NCBI GenBank assembly: GCA_037893245.1
Contig: JBAIAA010000414.1
Coordinates: 1,774,001 to 1,838,000 of the forward strand
Direction of reading: 5' to 3'
From: Crossaster papposus
Lineage: Eukaryota; Echinodermata; Asteroidea; Velatida; Solasteridae
Length of the DNA stretch: 64,000 nt
Shown here: one piece after another, positions 31,986 through 43,283 of the stretch
Layout: every line of letters begins with the position of its first letter
Numbering within the stretch: the stretch's first letter is position 1
Made by a program: the position numbers and the translations under genes
Notes under the pieces: model-generated
The model's input: only the letters and a program-made list of their open reading frames with translations
Databases searched by the model: none
Told to the model about the DNA's origin: nothing

Positions 31986-34071
31986 ATACGACAAATATAT
32001 TTGTTAATATAATACTATAGCTCCATTCCTTGTTTTTTTCTTAATTTCCAAATAAGTCCTTATCGCTGCAGACCGTGGCAACTCCCGTGTGAAAAAAAGA
32101 AATGCGACACACGACGACACAACTCCGACCAGGCATTAGTACAAAATCGGTTGTATTCGCCTTCGCCGCGCTGGTCGCGTCGTGGCATTGATTTTCATAC
32201 ATCAATTTCATGTTATTTACACTTGTCAGTCTTTTTTCAAACCTAGTTTTGTTTATCACTTGCTGGGTTTGCTCTCCAGGTACTAAGTTACTTCTTCACA
32301 CACAAAAATGCGTTTTCTGAAGCTGTGCCATCGGCAGAAGGTTGAATGATGATTCTCTCCATTCTCGCGGTCGGCATGACGTCACGAAGGGGCGAGCCGT
32401 CCATAACAACATGCGTTTAACCTCAAATTTTCCCCTTTGCGCTAAGTGCATAAACAATGGGAAGATAAACGAAGTTCCCGGATGTCCGACCGCGAGAATT
32501 TGACGAGAAAATTTGACTCACGCATGGCGCATGCATTTGTTTACATATAGTGCGCCACCTATCGACACACTTTTGTATGGAAAGCCGCATCTTTTAGAAA
32601 TCGATCGTAAATAATGGAATGGGGGACATAACTTTTTATAGTTTAAATTTATTTTTAAGATGCATCCTTTTCACCAAAATGATTTCGAAATGTATATCAA
32701 TTTGTGAAATGTAAGTGGGGCTGGGGATACTATTATTAGCCTAAATAAATTCATTGTCACTTTTCTTCTTTTTTTGTCAATATGGCTGTCCATACTGTGC
32801 CTGTTGCGACGTCATCGATTCAAGGACCAAAAACGGGTCTTTCGAGGCCTAATTTCACCCCTTTGTTCCATTCCCTTCCTCTGACAAGATGGATTTTTGA
32901 ATTTGCAGTGGTTCAATTTATGTGTATGGGAATCTTCATTCTGTTCCCCGTCAGGTACCACCAGGCAACACGAAAAACGGGGACGTAACACGGCCTACCA
33001 TGCTTTGAGAAGTTTCATAGTCTGTAATGAGCATTCACCTGAGCACGTTTTATATTTGAGTTGGGGGGGGGGGGTGGGGGGGCGCCTTCATTTGAATTTT
33101 TAACTGCATCCATATTGTACCCATTTTGTATGTTTGTGCAATTCGGGCGATTCACAATGAAGTGCGCCACCAAGCGTTTGACTCAAAAGAGCCACTTTTA
33201 AACTTTACGGTCGACTTCTTCCGTATATCATACTGTAGTGAAATATCTATTCTTCATTGTTCACGCGAGGTTTAACACAAACGAAAATGTATCCGGCAGC
33301 GTCGTTAATTAAAACATTGTTATTTGCAGAACAAAAAATAAAACTTTAATCGTGCGCGTCCAAAAAGACGTAAAAACTGATGAGTTCATGCAAAATGAAT
33401 ACTGTTTTTAAAACCGATGCCGACTTTTTCCCATGATGCACTGCGGGGATAGCAGGATTTGCGCCTCCAATGGCAGCTTCTAGTTATTGTGAATCGCTCG
33501 AATTACCTTCATAGTCCGGATTTCCTTCATTTTGAATAAAATCTAATGAAGTATCTAAGTAAAATCTAAGTATTTTCAAAGAAAGACTTGAAATTTTCTC
33601 ACTCTTCATGTTTCTTCATCAGAATTACACTTCTTGTCAAGTCATATAAAGGGCAAAAAAGTGGGGGTGAGATATGGAATTCTTTCCACCACTTCCAAAA
33701 AAACTTCTCACAGGCCAATAATATTAATGCTAATAGTCATTGCTTTGGGGGTACTGTCAATTCATTATGATTCAACACAACTTCAAAGAAGAGTGGCCTT
33801 TCATTACTTTGCTTTTGCGAGGGCGCTATACACTACAACTTGGCAAAAGGTGCTTGGTCACTAACTGGTCATATCATGTATATTACTGTGGTAACCTAAG
33901 CATAGCAATATGCCTTGGTACTGAAAGGGATAACGGTATTAATAATAATGATAACTAACCGCAGGGAACAGGGAGTGCACCCTCGATCTTTATTTACTCC
34001 TTTTCCTAGATTTTTATTTCACTTCCTTGTGACCTCCAAAATCTCTGTCTAAATCCCTCTCCAACAGACCG
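31986..34071. other. Unassigned sequence with two small inverted repeats
   Basis: CATTCTCGCGGTCGG at about 32358 is mirrored by CCGACCGCGAGAAT near 32487, and ATTCGGGCGATTCACAAT at 33139 by ATTGTGAATCGCTCGAAT near 33488. Each pair may be the ends of a MITE, but target duplications are not clear. A G-rich run lies at 33062-33081. A TGACGTCA and a GGCGCATGCA string near 32380 and 32525 are promoter-like, but no gene follows. Open frames here show no domain. Confidence 0.45.
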
Positions 34072-34330
34072 TTTTCGTTGCGTGATCACCTCTTTGACCA
34101 AGTCTCAATTTCTCTTGCTTTTTAGATTAGTGGAATATTTACATGTACGTGTACTATACAGTCGGCTCTCTTTTGTACAGACTCAGCCGGATCTGGACAA
34201 AATAAATGCACAGTCTGTTTTGTTATTGTTCATGTGTATTTCTGTTAAAAAAATATAAATGGATGCCGATAAAAATATAATATCAAAAAAAATGGAAAAC
34301 AGCGTTCGTTTTATATTTATGTTATTTTTG
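34072..34330 (+). repeat. Dispersed block, second copy of 21700-21875
   Basis: It has the same strings as 21700-21875. It is followed by ATGGATGCCGATAAAAA, which matches a part of copy A near 2562, so pieces of A and B are joined here. Confidence 0.7.
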
Positions 34331-34638
34331 CGTTTTCCGTCCGAATTAAGATAAAGACTAGCTATATAGACTGGTGCTTCAAAGGGCTCGTGTTATTTTA
34401 AACATAAACGAGTCGGGGTACGATGCAAGATTTTTCCCAATGCCGCACTCGTACCACGTCGATCGGGCTCAAAATTGTCCTTTTATTTCTTGGAAATAGC
34501 AGGTCATGTGCTAATGCAAATTCACAGACAGCCTTATAATGTAAGTATTTCCTACCAAACAGGGAATTTCAGCTGCCAACAAAAATGGCACCGATGACAA
34601 AGTAAAAACAGAATGTCAGGTAAACGTTAATGTTATAA

Positions 34639-34974
34639 AGGTAGAATACACCAGTGGTAATTGGTGTTATTATCATGAATGGGTGGATTTGGGAGGTTGT
34701 ATTTTATAGTAAATATCGTTTAATTGATCTGTTTGAAATTGTACAATCATGGAAGCCCAGGAAAGCAAGACAAACGACGTTTGTTTTAAACCAGCGTCGG
34801 GCAGTGGTTCTTATGTTGTTCTTGGTGTTTTTTTCACGATCGCCGTAACAATTATAACATATCTAGCGCAATCATTTTGCTGGATGCCTACTATCATTAT
34901 TTACTTTAAAAAAAGAAAGATATTTCTTAATAATTCGGTAGTGAAAAGTGTCGATATCTGCAAATGGTGTATCC
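34639..34974 (-). mobile_element. AGGTAGGATACACC MITE truncated into a minisatellite
   Basis: The element is inverted relative to 37708-38138. Its left end is AAGGTAGAATACACCAGTGG. Its right end reaches ATATCTGCAAATGGTGTATCC, which should be followed by TACCT and TTAA. Instead the GC-rich 12-bp array begins at that point. Confidence 0.8.
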
Positions 34975-36182
34975 GGCGCGGCCAGGGCGCGGCCAGGGCG
35001 CGGCCAGTGCGCGGCCAGGGTGCGGCTAGGGCGAGGTCCAGGGAGAGGTCCAGGGAGAGGTCCAGGGCGAGGTCCAGGGCGCGGCCAGGGCGCAGCCAGG
35101 GCGCGGCTAGAGCGAGGTCCAGGGCGAGGTCCAGGGCGCGGCCAGGGCGCGGCCAGGGCGAGGTCCAGGGCGAGGTCTAGTGCGAGGTCCAGGGCGAGGT
35201 CCAGGGCGCGGCCAGGGCGCAGCCAGGGCGCAGCCAGGGCGCGGCCAGGGGGAGATCCAGGGCGAGGTCCAGGGCGAGGTCCAGGGTGAAGTCCAGGGCG
35301 CGGCCAGGGCGAGATCCAGGGCGAGATCCAGGGCGAGGTCCAGGGCGAGGTCCAGGACGAGGTCCAGGGCGCGGCCAGGGCGCGGCCAGGGCGCGGCTAG
35401 GGCGAGGTCCAGGGCGCGGTCAGGGCGCGGCCAGGGCGAGTTCCAGGGCGAGGTCCAGGGCGAGGTCCAGGGCGAGGTCCAGGGCGAGGTCCAGGGCGAA
35501 ATCAAGGGCGCGTCCATGGCGCGGCCAGGGCGCGGCTAGGGCGAGGTCCAGGTCGAGGTCCAGGGCGCGGCCTAGGGCGAGGTCCAGGTCGAGGTCCAGG
35601 GCGAGGTCCAGGACGAAGTCCAGGGCGCGGCCAGGGCGCGGCCAGGGCGAGGTTCAGGGCGAGGTCCAGGGCGCGGCCAGGGCGCAGCCAGGGCGCGGCC
35701 AGGGGGAGATCCAGGGCGAGGCCCCAGGGCGAGGTCCAGGGCGAAGTCCAGGGCGCGGCCAGGGCGCGGCCAGGGCGAGATCCAGGGCGAGATCCAGGGC
35801 GAGATCCAGGGCGAGGTCCAGGGCGAGGTCCAGGGCGAGGTCCAGGACGAGGTCCAGGGCGCGTCCAGGGCGCGGCTAGGGCGCGGCTAGGGCGAGGTCC
35901 AGGGCGAGGTCCAGGGCGCGGCCTAGGGCGAAATCCAGGGCGCGTCCATGGCGCGGCCAGGGCGCTGCTAGGGCAAAGTCCAGGTCGAGGTCCAGGGCGC
36001 GGCCTAGGGCGAGGTCCAGAGCGAGGTCCAGGGCGAGGTCCAGGACGAAGTCCAGGGTGCGGCCAGGGCGCGGCCAGGGCGAGGTCCAGGGCGAGGTCCA
36101 GGGCGAGGTTCAGGGCGAAGTCCAGGGCGCGGCCAGGGCGCGGCCAGGGCGAGGTCCAGGGTGCGTCCAGGGCGCTGCCAGA
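34975..36182 (+). repeat. GC-rich 12-bp minisatellite, about 100 units
   Basis: Two main unit types alternate, GCGCGGCCAGGG and GCGAGGTCCAGG, with point variants. Longer patterns repeat at about 440-455 bp (for example the GCGAAATC variant at 35496 and 35938, and CAGCCAGGGCGCGG at 35231 and 35685), so it is a higher-order array. Because 12 is a multiple of 3, long open frames of Arg-Gly-Gln and Ala-Arg type arise on both strands; these are not genes. The array is CpG-dense in an AT-rich setting. Confidence 0.95.
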
Positions 36183-37703
36183 AGTTGTGGATCTACATCT
36201 GTAGAATACTGTGCATATTCCTTAATTGCATATCCCATACAAGGACAGGTGTTTGAAGCATAAATTGCCTTACACCTGCCAATCACGCTGAGATAATTAC
36301 ACGCTCGTAAACTCAACACGAACAACCTAAATAAACTGAAACAAATTAATCGTGGATTGGTTCTTGTCGCTCAGTTTATTCAACGTCATTGGTCTTTTTG
36401 TATTGGAACCATTTTTGTATCGCAATATACAAGCAAAAAGTAAAATATGCTTACTAATTAAGATTATTGTTTGCCCTCTTCCGCGATATTGATGTGGTTT
36501 TGGCACTTAGTAAAATTGTTACAATTATGAATACCATATTTCTTACTTGCGTTTTAAACAAACGACACCCCCATATAACCTAGTTTCAAAAACATGATCA
36601 CTAGTGAACAAAAGCTAACAATGCCAAGAAGCATGAAAAAAGGAATTGGTTTTTTTGTGGTTTTTTTTGTCAGAAGAAACAACTATAAACCTTCGTGTTT
36701 TAAAATTGTGCAGACAACTAATAAATAATGACATCAAAACAAATAAATATGTGAAATTTAGATTCTCTTGGTTTTGTGGTTTACAGTATTTTCGTGGAAA
36801 AGTATAACTGGAGTAAAACAATATGATGAATATTTTGAATATTTTTTTTATAAAGGAATAACACTTCCCACAAATTCTAAGCCGATGTCATTTTGTGCAA
36901 CATTCTATTCGTACAATACAAATATTATCAATGCATACATGTACGAATAACACTTATTTTCTAAGCTGACATTACTTGTGGAACTATAATTGAAATCTAA
37001 GTAACAAATTGTTTTCACATTACGCTGTATTTAAAATTTAGCAAGAACATTTTTCACAATGTTCCGTTATATGAACCTTATTCAAGAGAAAACCATTTTG
37101 GTTGTGTTCTCTGGATGTATCCGATAAATTGTGAATTGTTTAATGGGATGGTGCCAGACTATTTTTGAATTCTAGCCTCACTTTCAATATTTGTTTTGAA
37201 ATGTGGCATGAAACATTAGGTTATGTTTAATCAAAAATGTTTAATTATTCATCAGAGACGACTGGAGTTATTTGGTAATTAACTTTAGGTCGTTGCTTTC
37301 ATTTCTATATGCAAGTTAAAACAAAACGACGATTTTTCCTCACTTTCAATTATTATGGCCGACTCGTGAATACATCTCATAGTGACGGATGCTATTCGTA
37401 GCCCTGCAATGTTGGCGAAAGTTATCCTTTAAAGGAGAATTTAACTGTAATTAAAAAAGACCATCATGCCTTTTTTATAATGTAATTGGCAGGTTGTTGT
37501 ACATTGTTGCGCCTATAATGTCGCTGTTAAAAAAAGGAAAATCGGATTGATAATTAACTTAGTCTAAATTCGAGGCAGCTTCGCTTGAATTCGGCTACAA
37601 TTTAGCATTGCGATATGATTAAAGGTATAGCCGTTGTTTCGTGAGGTGTACAAATATAATGGGTCTTCTTTTAAAATAAGCAAAACAAAAACCAGTTAAC
37701 CTC
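36183..37703. other. Unassigned AT-rich sequence
   Basis: No gene or duplicated block is recognised. Open frames are short and without domains. Confidence 0.5.
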
Positions 37704-37707
37704 TTAA

Positions 37708-38138
37708 AGGTAGGATACACCATTTGCAGATATCTACCGAATTATTAAGAAATATCTTACTTATTTGAAAATAAATATTGTCTCTGAAGAAGATCTTGTT
37801 AAGATCGAAATATTAGGCCCTCATAAAAAAATTTGATAAAAATTGTTTGTTAGTATCCAGCAAAACTATGCGCTAGATATTCTGTAATTGTTCCGAAAAG
37901 TTGAATTTTATAAAAATAAATCACGATCGCCGGACGGCGATCGTGAAAAAAACAAGAACAACATAAGAACAACTGCCTGACGCCGGTTGAAAACGAACGC
38001 CTTTTTTCTGGCTTTTCTCAGCATCAATGATTGTAAAACTTCAGACAGGTCAGTTAAACGATATTTTCTATCAAATACAACTCCCCAAATCCACCCATTC
38101 CTGATAATTCAAGCAATTACCAATGGTGTATTCTACCT
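37708..38138. mobile_element. AGGTAGGATACACC MITE, complete copy
   Basis: Perfect TTAA flanks (37704-37707, 38139-38142) surround ends AGGTAGGATACACCATTTG and the complement of AGGTAGAATACACCATTGG. The element is 431 bp, with an extra stretch (GATCTTGTTAAGATCG) not seen in the copy at 19885. It is non-coding and lies just beyond the 3' end of FReD copy C. Confidence 0.88.
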
Positions 38139-38329
38139 TTAACGTGTTGACAAAGTGATAGTAACATTTTGATTAACTGCGAAACACATTATTCCATAGA
38201 AACATTTTGTTTGCAGTTTTATAACAATTCTAAAAGACTCTGGGTATTAATGAATAATATGGCTGTGCAATGATTTACATGTGCCAACTAAACAAGTACA
38301 TTATGAAATTAATATCAACAATGCAACAT

Positions 38330-39382
38330 TCATGGTCCAATTTCACGCGTTTTCATGCTACATGCTTTCATGGAATAACCCAATTTCCATGAGCCCCATC
38401 GCACGCCTTGAAAACGATCTGCATCCTTGTCTGGGTAATATACACCATTTAAGTGAGACCAATAACAGCTATTAAACCACCAGGCTCCTGTGGTCAGTTG
38501 TGCACAATTGTTCTGTGACGCATCATTGTCACGATCCTTTGCTGTAAAGGGATATCCTTTTTGATAATAATTACTATTTCCCTGATACCCAAGAGAGTCA
38601 CCAGCAGGGCTGCTAGCATCGTATTGGTCATAATTCAGATTGTACCCACCCGGGGATATTTGGAAATCTGAGTATTTTGCCCATGCCGTGCCGCCCTCCC
38701 AGTCCTCTAAATCAACTCGTAGCTCCCATGTTCCACGTGAATCATCAGACGTCAGAGTCACCAACTTGTCATTACCAAACCAGAACTCACCGGACAGATT
38801 TCCAAAGCCAGACTGGTAGTCGGCCCAGTTACGGTAGAAGTCCACGCTGCCATCTTGTCGCCTCTGAAACACGATCCATCCCCCGCCGTCAGTTGTCATG
38901 TCACAGTAGACACGAAGACCGCAATTGCCGAATCCCTCTGGGTAGATTGTGTAGATACCGCTTGAACAATAACCGGCATCTAAGAGCATCTTGCAACTTC
39001 TGTAGCGATTCAAGGAACTATCAGCCAGTGAGTAGAGAGGTGTGTCCTTATCTGCATCAAAGTACACGCTCCCTTGAGTTGCATTGAAGTAGTCGTGATG
39101 CTGCCGTCTTGTGGCACGGTTTAACTCGCACATTTTACTGCAGTTGTTAAAGTTAAACGACCTGCAACGTTCATCCATGCTGCATTCACGTCCGCAGATG
39201 ACACGAGATCGCACAGTTTTTGTTGCAAACGCAAATTCTTCCAGGGCTTGATTTTCGGCGGCATAAAACGTATGTTTCTCTGTATCTGAAGATGTTTCAA
39301 ATGCAAAGACGGGCGAGGTAGCTCCCTCGAAAATGATGAATATTATGAGAAATAGTTCAAAACAGATGATTTGTTTTGCCAT
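38330..39382 (-). CDS. Secreted PAN/apple + fibrinogen-like domain protein (FReD lectin), copy C
   Basis: An intact single-exon frame of 350 residues, clearly homologous to copies A and B. Residues 1-28 form a signal peptide (ELFLIIFIIFEGATS) that is more diverged than the rest. The PAN part keeps the cysteine series and NFNNC. The FReD part has VYCDM, GGGWIVFQRR, DRDND, GAWWFNSC, SHLNGVYY and the final CSMK cysteine. It differs from copy A by a short insertion (GYQGNSNYYQ) before the calcium-type site and by an additional cysteine in AGYCSSG. The start has A at -3 and G at +4. Its 5' flank differs from A and B close to the gene but matches the gene-less units at 46439 and 57341. A palindromic GTTATATAAC lies only about 25 bp above the ATG, rather close for a TATA box. 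Confidence 0.9.
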   Translation of the reverse strand: MAKQIICFELFLIIFIIFEGATSPVFAFETSSDTEKHTFYAAENQALEEFAFATKTVRSRVICGRECSMDERCRSFNFNNCSKMCELNRATRRQHHDYFNATQGSVYFDADKDTPLYSLADSSLNRYRSCKMLLDAGYCSSGIYTIYPEGFGNCGLRVYCDMTTDGGGWIVFQRRQDGSVDFYRNWADYQSGFGNLSGEFWFGNDKLVTLTSDDSRGTWELRVDLEDWEGGTAWAKYSDFQISPGGYNLNYDQYDASSPAGDSLGYQGNSNYYQKGYPFTAKDRDNDASQNNCAQLTTGAWWFNSCYWSHLNGVYYPDKDADRFQGVRWGSWKLGYSMKACSMKTREIGP

Positions 39383-40262
39383 CCTGTCGATCGAGTTAAG
39401 GCCACGTTATATAACAGAAGATTTCAGTTTTTCGTTATGCTGCCAATTGCATTCAGCGATTTATCATGTAGGATTTCAACAACGGTTGTGAAAAGACAAT
39501 TTTAAGGCACGCTGTTACCCGTAGATGTCTTCTTGGCACAACTGCCAGATTGCTCTCAGAGGCCTGGTGATGCTGTGACTTGGTAGCTTACAGAAAGGAA
39601 TGGGGTGACGCAGACACAAACTGTGGCGATATTGATATAGTTTTAGTATGAGATTTAGATGGTATTGTTTATGAGGGGCAATTCTTTGGTTACTATGCCA
39701 ACTTAAGCTTACAAGCGTTATTCAGCGATACAAATAATCCAATCTGGGTTCTTTACCGCCACTGTAGCTTTAGAAATGACGACACGAACAGTCCAGGGCA
39801 TGAGGGTATTGATTTGGTACCAGTGAATCCGATGAGATCGGGTGGGGACAATTCGCTGGTTACCATGCCAACTTCTACTGAAGGCCGAAAGCTTAACGGT
39901 GAACAATTACCAAACTTGAATTGACAGCCTGAAACTAAATCACGAATATTGTGAGTTAAGCTGCGTTCACAAAAATCCCTATTCTTTTGTACTCATGAAG
40001 AGTTTCCCATTTTGCGTATTAATTTAAGTCTTTGTTGTGACCGAGTTTTTTTTTGTTAAGCGTGTTATCTTTGCACCACTGGTTTGCTCTAGTGACAGAG
40101 GTCTGGCGATGATGGGGTTTTATAATTTACAGAAAGCATTGATGACGAGGCAGACGATGTGTATCTCTCTGATTGGTTATCACAGTTAATACGTCATTCT
40201 AGATCAGTGGCTGGTAATTGGCTAGTCATAAACCGTAGTCCCTGATTGACGGAGGTTTTTAA

Positions 40263-41200
40263 GACCAAAAAAAAAAGTCTCCGGTTTCTGGTATGGAGCT
40301 TGCCCCAAAAGTGGTGCGGCGACGCGGCTTTTTTTTTTTTTTTTCCTTTTTTTTTTTTCAAACAGGTGTGTTTGGGCTACATAACATGTGACCCTGCTAT
40401 GAGATGCACGAATAAGCCACTTTGTAATACATGTGTAATGAATGGACAACTGGGGGCATATAAAAAGAGCAAGAATGTTGGATTAATAGTGAAAATATAC
40501 ATGGACATGTTGTGGCATCTAATGTTTGTTGAGAATAAATAAAAATGCCAAAGTATAATCTGTCTCTTGTATACTCTTTAAGTCAAAATGGAAAACTTGT
40601 TGAGTTGAAACTGCAAAGCGAATGTCATGCAATAGAAGGAATATTCCTATGGGGTGAAGAATAAAATATTTTCCATTTCCAACAATTTGTTCACCTCATA
40701 GTAATATTTATTCTATTGCACTCCACATAAAACAAACTTAAAATAAATAATCCTGGCAATGATGGGCAACTTAAGTTAGGCCGTACCGCGACTTCGATAT
40801 CGTGCACATGTGTGCCACAATGCTGGTATTAGTCTGCTCCCTTACATATTGCAGTTATTAAAAGCGGTTACAAGTTCCAGATACACGACCTTCGCTTCCA
40901 CTCACGTCTGGCTTCTATACACAAAATAACGAAAATACAACGCCGTCTGAAAATGATGCCCGACTATTCTGTGCAAAATATATGGAAGCCCAGACAGGCC
41001 ACATAAAGCCTATACTCGATGGTAACCCCATCTAAATACACGTTCAAATTGTGCAGCAGCAGAATTCTAGACGAACCAGTGAGTTTGGCGGTTTTGAGTC
41101 ATCGTCTTACATTAAAAAAAAAAACTTTTTCATTTTGCCGACGCACATGGCTATGGCGACGCGCGCGCATACCAGAAACCGGAGACTTTTTTTTTTGGCC
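40263..41200. mobile_element. PIF/Harbinger-like element, copy in unit 1
   Basis: The inverted ends are GACCAAAAAAAAAAGTCTCC (left) and, read from the right, GGCCAAAAAAAAAAGTCTCC, continuing GGTTTCTGGTATG. TAA flanks both sides. Unit 3 at about 58214 has the empty site (GGTTTTTTAAGCTCATTACC). TWA target duplications and GG-starting ends are typical of PIF/Harbinger. It is 938 bp without transposase. Confidence 0.82.
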
Positions 41201-42226
41201 TAAAGCTCATTACCTAATCGGATAAACGTAAGCTGCAGACCATTGGTGTCTGGTCTTCTTTTTAATTAAAATGTCGTCAAACGGAATGTACCACCGTATA
41301 AATAAAGGCACCGACAAATAGCAGGTAGCGTATACGTTCATAACCGAGCAATTAGCCATTTGCGAGTGAATATGCCGAGTTGAATCTGAAATAACATCTG
41401 GTACACGGACTCTCACACAGCTTGGCACCGTTGACCTTTAAATTCTCCAGACTAAAGACACTGTTGCCATATCACATGATTCGGGGAAAGCTCCTATGTA
41501 ACGTAACAGGCGTTCAGCACCAATACATTATTCACAATGGGTGAGTATGACACAAAGACACCAGACCATTCCGGATCTGGGGGTTGCTAGCAAGGCTTGT
41601 CCCGATTCACGTGATATAGCAACAGTTTGTTAGTCTGAAAAATTCAAATTCAAAATGTGCAAAGCTATGTGAGCAAGTCAGTGTACCAGATGTTACTCAA
41701 ATTTAACTCGGGGTCACTCGCAAATGTCTAATTTCACGCTTGTTGGTTTCATTCTCAAAATGTAATAAGCAATTCAAGGCAATTCAATCGTTCCAACAAT
41801 AAGCAGCTTTACAAATGTAGCTTGACAAAATACATGTATCCCAACTCTTGTAATTATTATCGACGTGTTCAGTGATGGAGATGATTCGAGGAGGAGTCTT
41901 TACCGTCAGTAGCTTCAGAAATGATTAAGTTCCAGTGAACTGACAGCCTGGAATTAAATATAGTCACAAACATTGTGAGTTGCTTTCACACACACAAAAT
42001 ATTCTTTTGTACTAATTGTAACTGAGTAGTGGTTTGGTAACACTACAATTTTAAGTAAACCAGGAAACAGAAGGGGTGGTGTCAAAAGTGTTGAGTGTTC
42101 TTCAAGTGCGGATTATTATATTTAGTACGAACAATCTCTCGGGCAATATACCCAAAATGTCTGATATATTAAACACAAACGACAGCCAAAGGTGTCTGCA
42201 AATAAGAAAAGGGAATAGAAATACTA

Positions 42227-42565
42227 TAGGTTTCCCCGGACGATATCGGAAAATGTGCACATAACTTTTTGTAAAAGATGCAACCATTTTTGTGCGAAAT
42301 AGTATGAACGTTCACAATCCTGTTTTCTATTTAAAAACTGATAATTCTTTTTCCATGAAGGTGCATTCAGTCGTAAAACATCAGCGTACGATTTCCCGAA
42401 TGTGCACTGAATTTAGTATCGATAATTCATTTTAGCGCGAATTCGAATGCACACCCGCCATCATGTGTTTCCTTTAGTTTATAAACAATTGATTTCGCTA
42501 AATGTGCAGCCGATTTCATGCGCATGTCTGTCAAGCATCGGAATTTAATTTATTTGTAAACCAAA
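42227..42565 (+). mobile_element. TAGG-ended partial element, unit 1
   Basis: Begins TAGGTTTCCCCGGACGATAT and carries the same subterminal string order as the right end of the mariner-like element (complement of 48980-48620). It stops near GGAATTTAATTTAT without a second inverted end. Equivalent fragments lie at 55534 and 59233. Confidence 0.7.
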
Positions 42566-42589
42566 GTAACATTATGGGGAACCGAACTA

Positions 42590-42829
42590 GGGACCAGTTA
42601 TATGGAGCTGCTAAGCACAACAATTTGCGTAGCACCACAAATATGTCTTGCTCAGCGTGAGTCCGGTTACCACCAAAAACGCCATGTGCTTCAATCATGC
42701 TAAGCAATAACCTGCCGAATATCAGTCATAAACTAAATACATCACCGGAAAGTTTGGTTCGTAACTATGTTTTAGCAAAGAAGGAATTATCATGCTAAGC
42801 AACTTTTTGGGGCTCCATGAAATTTGCCC
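42590..42829. mobile_element. GGGGCC MITE, unit 1
   Basis: A diverged copy of the palindromic element defined best at 62078-62320. The ends are GGGACCAGTTATATGGAGC and GGGGCTCCATGAAATTTGCC, with GCTAAGCAC internal motifs. Related copies lie at 55894 and 59581. Confidence 0.75.
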
Positions 42830-42959
42830 AATTTGCCCAGGTAACACCTGCGACACGCACTGCATGCATGGTACAGACATACATCCCCAATGTGTTAAAA
42901 ACGAGAGAGAAGAGACATTAAAATACAATTCATAAATATCAGAGACAGTTTCCTATTCA

Positions 42960-43283
42960 TGCTCGGATCTCGGGTTTGTTTAGACGGGGGGCACACCCGA
43001 AACTGGAAAATACGAGCTCGAAGCCCATTGCGGCGTGGGGTCGGGGCCCGCTTTTTAAGGGCCTGGGAAATGTTTGGATTTTATGCTTTGTAGTGCAATC
43101 TGACGCGATTTCTGGCCACTTTCCTCAGAGTTTTTTTGCAAAAATGTAAGATAAAATAGAGAATTATGGAGATTATAATAGAGAATATATATAAATATAT
43201 ATTACACATACATTTATTGATGAATGTGGGGCACACGCCAAATTGTAAAATGTGAGCGCGGGGGGCAAAGCCTTTACAGCGTG
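42960..43283 (+). repeat. ~250-bp GC-rich tandem unit, split by a transposon
   Basis: The unit is marked by GCGTGGGGTCGGGGCCCGC, GGGAAATGTTTGGATT, GTGCAATCTGA and the GGGCACAC-plus-GAGCGCG end. It resumes at 45926 after the CACTA-like insertion. Further copies lie at 56265-57050 (about three in tandem) and 59940-60200. Confidence 0.8.

Noticed and set aside
32041-32259. 72-residue minus-strand frame
   Set aside because: Composition is somewhat protein-like, but there is no domain, no splice evidence and no second copy.
34948-36263. Long open frames on both strands encoding Arg-Gly-Gln or Trp-Thr-Ser-Pro repeats
   Set aside because: They are produced by a 12-bp repeat, which keeps frames open on both strands by arithmetic. 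There is no unique domain and the frames cross a MITE boundary.
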